64,000 nt of DNA from contig NC_073696.1 in assembly GCF_029784165.1 (NCBI RefSeq), positions 151,805,391 through 151,869,390 on the forward strand. The letters run 5' to 3'. Position 1 is the stretch's first letter; the number at the start of each line of letters is the position of its first letter. The position numbers and the translations under genes were made by a program. Positions 59,600 through 64,000 of the stretch are shown here, piece after piece. The notes beneath the pieces were generated by a model. That model did not search any database. It was not told the DNA's origin and saw nothing but the letters and a program-made list of their open reading frames with translations. The stretch comes from Wyeomyia smithii. Taxonomy: Eukaryota; Arthropoda; Insecta; Diptera; Culicidae.

Positions 59600-61740
59600 T
59601 AAAGGTGGGCAATCCGCTTACGAACTCATCTAAAGAGCTGGTTCTTCAAAGTGAGTGAGTGATCTATCGCTCTTTTTGAAAGAGCGGTAACTCACCCCTT
59701 ACTTCAAGCAAAAAGCTGAAGCTGATTTTGTTGATCAGACACCGCAAGCGAGAGCCATATGAATGTTTCACACCCCAAGCGCAAAGCGGCGTGCGACACT
59801 GCAATATAACTCCCAGAAAATAGCTGCCGCCAGCTGCCTGCTCTCCTATGCATAACCATCCACCAACCGCGGGAATAAAAAATAAAATCTACTTGCCACA
59901 GTTCACACACAGCACACGGGCTGGCTAACGCCGGGATGCACACGAAAAGTGGAACGAAAAGAGCGAAAGAACTGGTTCACTGATCTTTTGAATCTATGCA
60001 TACAATCCGTTCGCGAGCTGATCAGAAAATCAGTTCTTTAAAAGATCGAAATCTTCTGATCGCGAGCGGATTGCCTGCGAGCCGAACAAAAGAGCCAGCG
60101 GACGAACCAGTTCTTCTGAGAGCGAAAGATTTCGCTCTTTCAAAGAACTGAGTCTTCTGATCGCAGGCTGAAAAGACTCAGTGAGCGGATTGCCAGAAGA
60201 TCAGTGAATCAGTTCTTTCGTTCTTTTCGTTCCACATCCATTCGTGTGCGTATTCGGCGTTAGTCAACCCGTGTACCTGTGTATGGACTGTTGCAAGTTT
60301 TTTTTTTGCATGCTTTTGCGGCTGGCTGGTGGTTGGGTGATGGGAAATGCAGGTTATGCACAGAGTTGCCAATAAAATTTTCGATTTAACTGGAATAAGG
60401 CTGAAGAAAAAACTGGAAAAAGCTGGATCCCAAATAAATTTAGAAAAAAGGAAAAAAAGATCGTGAAGGAGCTTTTCTGTTACGGGGATTGAACCCAGTC
60501 AGTGTCAGTTTTGGATCTTAAGAGATAACTCTTCGCAAAAAATTACTCATTTTAATCAAAACTGTCTTGTTTTGTTACATTTTGTTAAAATTATGGACTG
60601 AAAAACTTCCTCTAACAGCAACAAAATTGAAAATTACGCAATCAATCTATCTCAAAATTAAGATATAGAGCCATCCATTTACTTTTATATTTAAGAAAAG
60701 TATTAACGCAACATTTCCTTGCGTTACATCAGTGAAGTTTAAATTTCAATTATTTCTGACTTCGCTATCTTTTGGTATTTAAGTACTCTAACATTTTTTG
60801 AACTGCTACACAACAGAAAATAAATAGAAGATTTTTTTTATGGTCTGGTAAAATCTATTTGTTTGGTTTTATCTCAACCATGTCATGCCGTCTTTTATTT
60901 GACCGTGTTTCGTGGGAGAAGATGGTATACTGAAAATGCTGTTACAGGTTGTCGAAAACCTGGAAAAACCTGAAAAATCATAGAATGTTAGGGAATTCAT
61001 TTTTCGATCAGGGAAATCAGAGAACTGACAAATATTCAGGGAAAATTTTTCAAACCAAGACGCGATTTTTTTGAGAGGCTCTTAGTGCAAAAACTGATTT
61101 TTTTCAGCGCAAAAAATTAATTCGGGACATCTACTGTTGGGTTTCATATCCGATTATACTTTATTCACTGTGATTTCGGATCTACGATGTACTTTTTTGT
61201 GCCGAATGCTGAAAAATAAAAAATCAGGGAATTATATTTTGAAAATTTTTTCACCACCCTGTGTTAAGAATTGTCATAATAATTTATCAATCTACAAAAT
61301 TTCCGTTTTAAAAATATTTCCGAAAACCAATCGGAGCTTGAGTGAATAAAAAACTGGATAAAGCTGGCAGATATCTGAAAAAAACTGGAAGATTTTGGGA
61401 ATAAACTGTTTGACTGGATCACTTGAAAAAAACTGAAGGAATCAAGTTTAAACTGGAACATTGGCAACCCTGGTTATGCATATTAGGGCTGACGTTTGAT
61501 GGCAGCTTGTTTCTGGGAGTTCTATTGTAGTTTTGCGCGTGACCTTGCGCTTGGCAAATCGGGTGTAAATCATTCACATGGCTCTCGCTTGCGGTATCTG
61601 ATAATTAGCTACACTGATAAAGACTAAAAATTATGTAGGAACGAAAAGAGCGAGTGAGCTGTTAAAAAAAAACTAGTTCATTTTAGTGAGCGGAACCGCT
61701 CTGATCCGCTCACTATAGTGAACCATTTTTCCCATCTCTA
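59600..61740. mobile_element. Foldback hAT-type element (2.1 kb) with 8-bp target duplication ATGCAGAC
   Basis: ATGCAGAC is at 59592-59599 and 61741-61748. The ends read TAAAGGTGGG and, inverted, TAGAGATGGG. The left arm (to about 60090) and right arm (from about 60170) are long inverted repeats, seen in ACCGCAAGCGAGAGCCAT and AACTCCCAGAAA. The right arm is interrupted by another element at 60361-61472. The centre is full of GATCTTCTGATCGC and AAAGAACTG motifs. No transposase. It splits the copia integrase. Confidence 0.88.
60361..61472. mobile_element. Second hAT-type MITE (1.1 kb) nested in the foldback element
   Basis: GTTATGCA lies at 60353-60360 and 61473-61480. The ends are CAGAGTTGCCAAT and, inverted, CAGGGTTGCCAAT. 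The interior is AT-rich and repeats AACTGGAAAAAGCTGG-like phrases near both ends. No coding sequence. Confidence 0.88.
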
Positions 61741-62938
61741 ATGCAGACACAAAAACTGCTTCACCCCACAATTTCTTGGGTACATTGTTTTCATTCAACA
61801 TTGCTCTCGTTTTATCTAAAAGAGTGCGATTCATTCTCTCACTCGCCCCATTTTGTTGTGGAGTATATGGACAGGTTGGAATCATTTGAATTCCTCTCCT
61901 GCCACAGAATCTCTGGAATTTATTCCCATAATATTCTCCACCATTATCTGAAACAAACTTTGAGATTTGGGAATTAAAGTGAGCCGAAACCATAGCTTCA
62001 TACTCTCTAAACTTTCTCAGCACCTCATTTTTGTGGCGTATCAGATACACTACGACAAAATGCGTGAAATCATCAATGAAAACCACAAAGTATCTACATC
62101 CGTCATATGTGTCATCACATACATCAGAATGTATGATTTCTAATGGTCTGGTTGATCGGACACTATTGCTTTTAAAATGTGTTCTTTTGTGTTTGCCAAC
62201 AACACAAGAATGGCATAAACTCTGCTTCCCCTGAATATGTGATTGTTTTCCTACGTGCAAACCATCAACCATTCGCTGAGAACACAGTTTCGCTATATTT
62301 TTATAGCTCAAATGCCCTAGTCTCTTGTGCCAAAGCTTAAGCGGACTATCGACCTTACCAACACAAACAATATCATCGTCCACATCAACCATCAAATTGA
62401 GAACAAAAAGACAACCGACTTTCTTCCCAGAAACAATGACTTCCACAGATCTCTCGGCTATCGTCACGCCGCGATCATCGAAAGACACACGCTTACCAGC
62501 GGAGACAAGTCTAGAAACGGATAGGAGATTGTATTGCAAATTCGGAATAAAAAGTACATTATACAATTTATACCTGTTTATTTTCTCCGGCTTTACAGCA
62601 ATACTTTTTAATTTAACTACTCCTCTCTTCCTACCTACTAGCACTTCACCATCTTTGGCTGTTGATACCACTACAGGGTACACAGCCCAGCAGTCCTTCA
62701 TGACCGCATCGACACCAACCATCTGATCGCTCGCCTTCGAATCTACTATCAGGGGGATCATTTTGCTGGCCGACGCTACCGGCTCCGCGATCCGCTTGGG
62801 TCCAACGACCAATCCGCGCTCAGCCGTAAACTTTTCTCGTCGATATCCAGCTGGGACAATTCCCTTCACTGGACTCGACGAGCTGGTTGTGGCCCGGTTG
62901 CGCTCTGATGGGACGTCTTCCCTCTCAGTTACGCTCAC
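61741..62938 (-). pseudogene. Copia protease, pre-integrase and integrase region
   Basis: From right to left: a protease active-site-like motif IVDSKAS (where DSGAS is usual), and the GAG-pre-integrase segment LWHKRLGHLSYKNIAKLC. It ends in the zinc site HSCVVGKHKR, followed by the integrase core with HSDVCDD, VSDNGGEYYG and NGASERMNRT, giving the D, D, E triad. The frame is open for about 400 codons and is cut by the hAT element at 61740. The altered protease motif suggests loss of polyprotein cutting. The GTG-type start given by the frame is not meaningful, since this is the middle of a polyprotein. Confidence 0.88.
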
Positions 62939-63768
62939 TAAAGCAATATTTGCTGAACCCCTGTTCAGCAGGCGATTTTGCCCTGGTGTGGCCTACCTTG
63001 CCACATTCGAAGCACGTCTGGGTCTCCTTTCTCTTCTTCTTCCTGGGTTGGTGGTTGGCAGTTCGAGGGGCAGTCATTGCCACGTTGGACGGCTCCGGCA
63101 GCTCTTGAAACCCTTCCCTGCCTTCCTCGGCATCCAAGAAGAGGCTTCCAATGTCAGCCAGCGACATTTGGGCCAGATCAGCCTGACGCATCATGGCGAT
63201 GGCATCCAGGATAGTGGTATGCTTCTCCGGGATGGCGACTAGCAGAGTATTTAACTTCTCGCTTGCCAAGGTGACGTCACCTGCCCTCTCTATTTCCTGG
63301 ACGTACCGCTCGTGAGCCATGAACAGCTCCATGAGAGTTCGGTGGCCTGCTGTCCGCAGGTTGTACAATTTGCGCCGAATATTGAACAGCGCAAGTCGTC
63401 CATGCCTTAAATAGACGGAGTAAAGGCGGTCCAAAATGTGTTTAGCGTAGACACACTCCATCACGGGCGCTATGGCGTCGTTGTCCAATGATAACCAGAA
63501 AACGATGACGACCTCGTCGTCCTCTTTTAACCGTTACAGGTATTTGGCTGCGTTCAGAGCAGCTTCCTCCGGTGAGGTGTCTATACGGGTGTCGCCGCAG
63601 TCCTTCATCGGCGGGATCCTGTCCAAGCAGTGTAGAGGGCTTCAGGTAATGCGTCACCCGCACCTTCCAGAAGAGATAGTCCTTGCCGACCGCTCCCTTG
63701 AAGGTAGGAATCATCCCCAATCGTCCGTCTTCCTTGATAGAGGTAGTAGAGGTCACGCTGGCCATTTC
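62925..63768 (-). pseudogene. Copia gag with degraded zinc knuckle
   Basis: The ATG at 63768 begins MASVTSTTSIKEDGRLG and FKGAVGKDYLFWKVRV, the typical copia Gag opening. A frameshift occurs near 63640; the remaining frames, 63488-62925, read HILDRLYSVYLRHGRLALFN and LNTLLVAIPEKHTTILDAI. The knuckle CFECGKVGHTRAKS has Ser where the fourth ligand, Cys, should be. A second shift near 62930 leads into the protease frame. The protein would package element RNA if intact. Confidence 0.82.
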
Positions 63769-64000
63769 CTTCTTCGGGTATTCCACTATCTTTATTACAA
63801 TCTTAGTATTTGAAAATTGATTAATGACTCAACCAGATAACCCTGCGGGCTACTGGTGCCTTCCGGCGAAGACCTCGTTTTAGGTCTTCGCCAAGACCAA
63901 AAACAAACAGCAAGATCTAGTAGTACAAGTACCGCCTAGACTTGCACTCAGTGGTACATATTACCACCTGAGTATCAAAAAAGGACTATGTGCCTAGAAC
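63769..64000 (-). other. Copia leader (5' of gag), LTR beyond the window
   Basis: No LTR end (TGTTGAAT or its complement) is found up to base 64000, so the leader is at least 230 bp. A hairpin-like pair GGCGAAGACCT and AGGTCTTCGCC lies at 63872-63894. Confidence 0.5.

Larger units (their letters stand above)
39499..64000 (-). mobile_element. Ty1/copia LTR retrotransposon, minus strand, split by nested insertions
   Basis: Gag and protease-integrase lie at 63768-61741, a short integrase-to-reverse-transcriptase linker at 59599-59444, and the rest of the polyprotein with the 3' LTR at 41777-39499. The pieces are separated by a hAT foldback element (59600-61740) and an I-clade element (41778-59443), each with an exact target duplication. 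When both inserts are ignored the reading frame passes each junction correctly. What remains is about 4.1 kb of coding DNA, the normal size for copia. The 5' LTR should lie to the right of the window. Confidence 0.9.

Overview
The window looks like nuclear DNA of a culicine mosquito, most likely Aedes. The signs are a Juan-like Jockey element, a Feilai-like tRNA SINE, R1- and I-clade non-LTR elements, long (TA)n tracts and many hAT-type MITEs. I see no certain host gene. Nearly everything is a transposable element or its debris on both strands. The only long intact reading frame is the 1019-residue R1-type polymerase at 35136-38195.

Region 1 (1-7155): three R1-clade pieces abut (TA)n tracts. 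One is an almost full-length minus-strand copy with ORF1 and ORF2, both broken. One is a 90-bp plus-strand fragment. One is a 5'-truncated minus-strand copy. Region 2 (7156-11805): a 3.9-kb structured repeat block carries TATA/CCAAT modules, 148-161 bp palindromes and small stem-loops. A second copy lies at 52700-56319. Region 3 (12154-16735): a long (TA)n tract, then a broken two-exon gene with hAT-like transposase motifs, split by a Juan-like element with a target duplication. Region 4 (17371-26950): two head-to-head copies of one I-clade element (E and F) share the same internal deletion and the same stop codon, around remains of a hAT transposase and a gypsy-type gag. Region 5 (26951-34958): a possible DNA element with a 148-bp palindrome, another promoter-like module, a GTGTGGCTTGCTATATAGC minisatellite, a decayed endonuclease/reverse transcriptase element, about 2 kb of unassigned DNA and a third I-clade fragment. 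Region 6 (34959-38984): the R1 copy with intact ORF2 between two (TA)n tracts, followed by a TA-duplicating MITE.

Region 7 (39499 to the window end) is one nested structure. A minus-strand Ty1/copia element (3' LTR at 39499-39815, gag near 63768) is cut by a plus-strand I-clade element at 41778-59443; the 15-bp target duplication is found at both ends, 17.7 kb apart. That I element is in turn interrupted by a hAT MITE, by a CR1-like element with a PHD-finger ORF1 (itself holding a tRNA SINE), and by a 7.8-kb stretch holding the second structured block and an mdg1/412-like LTR remnant. The copia element also carries a 2.1-kb foldback hAT element with another hAT MITE inside it. The order of events follows from target-site duplications read directly in the sequence.

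Limits: family names rest on recalled protein motifs, not searches; element edges marked approximate were placed by eye; copy identities were not computed.
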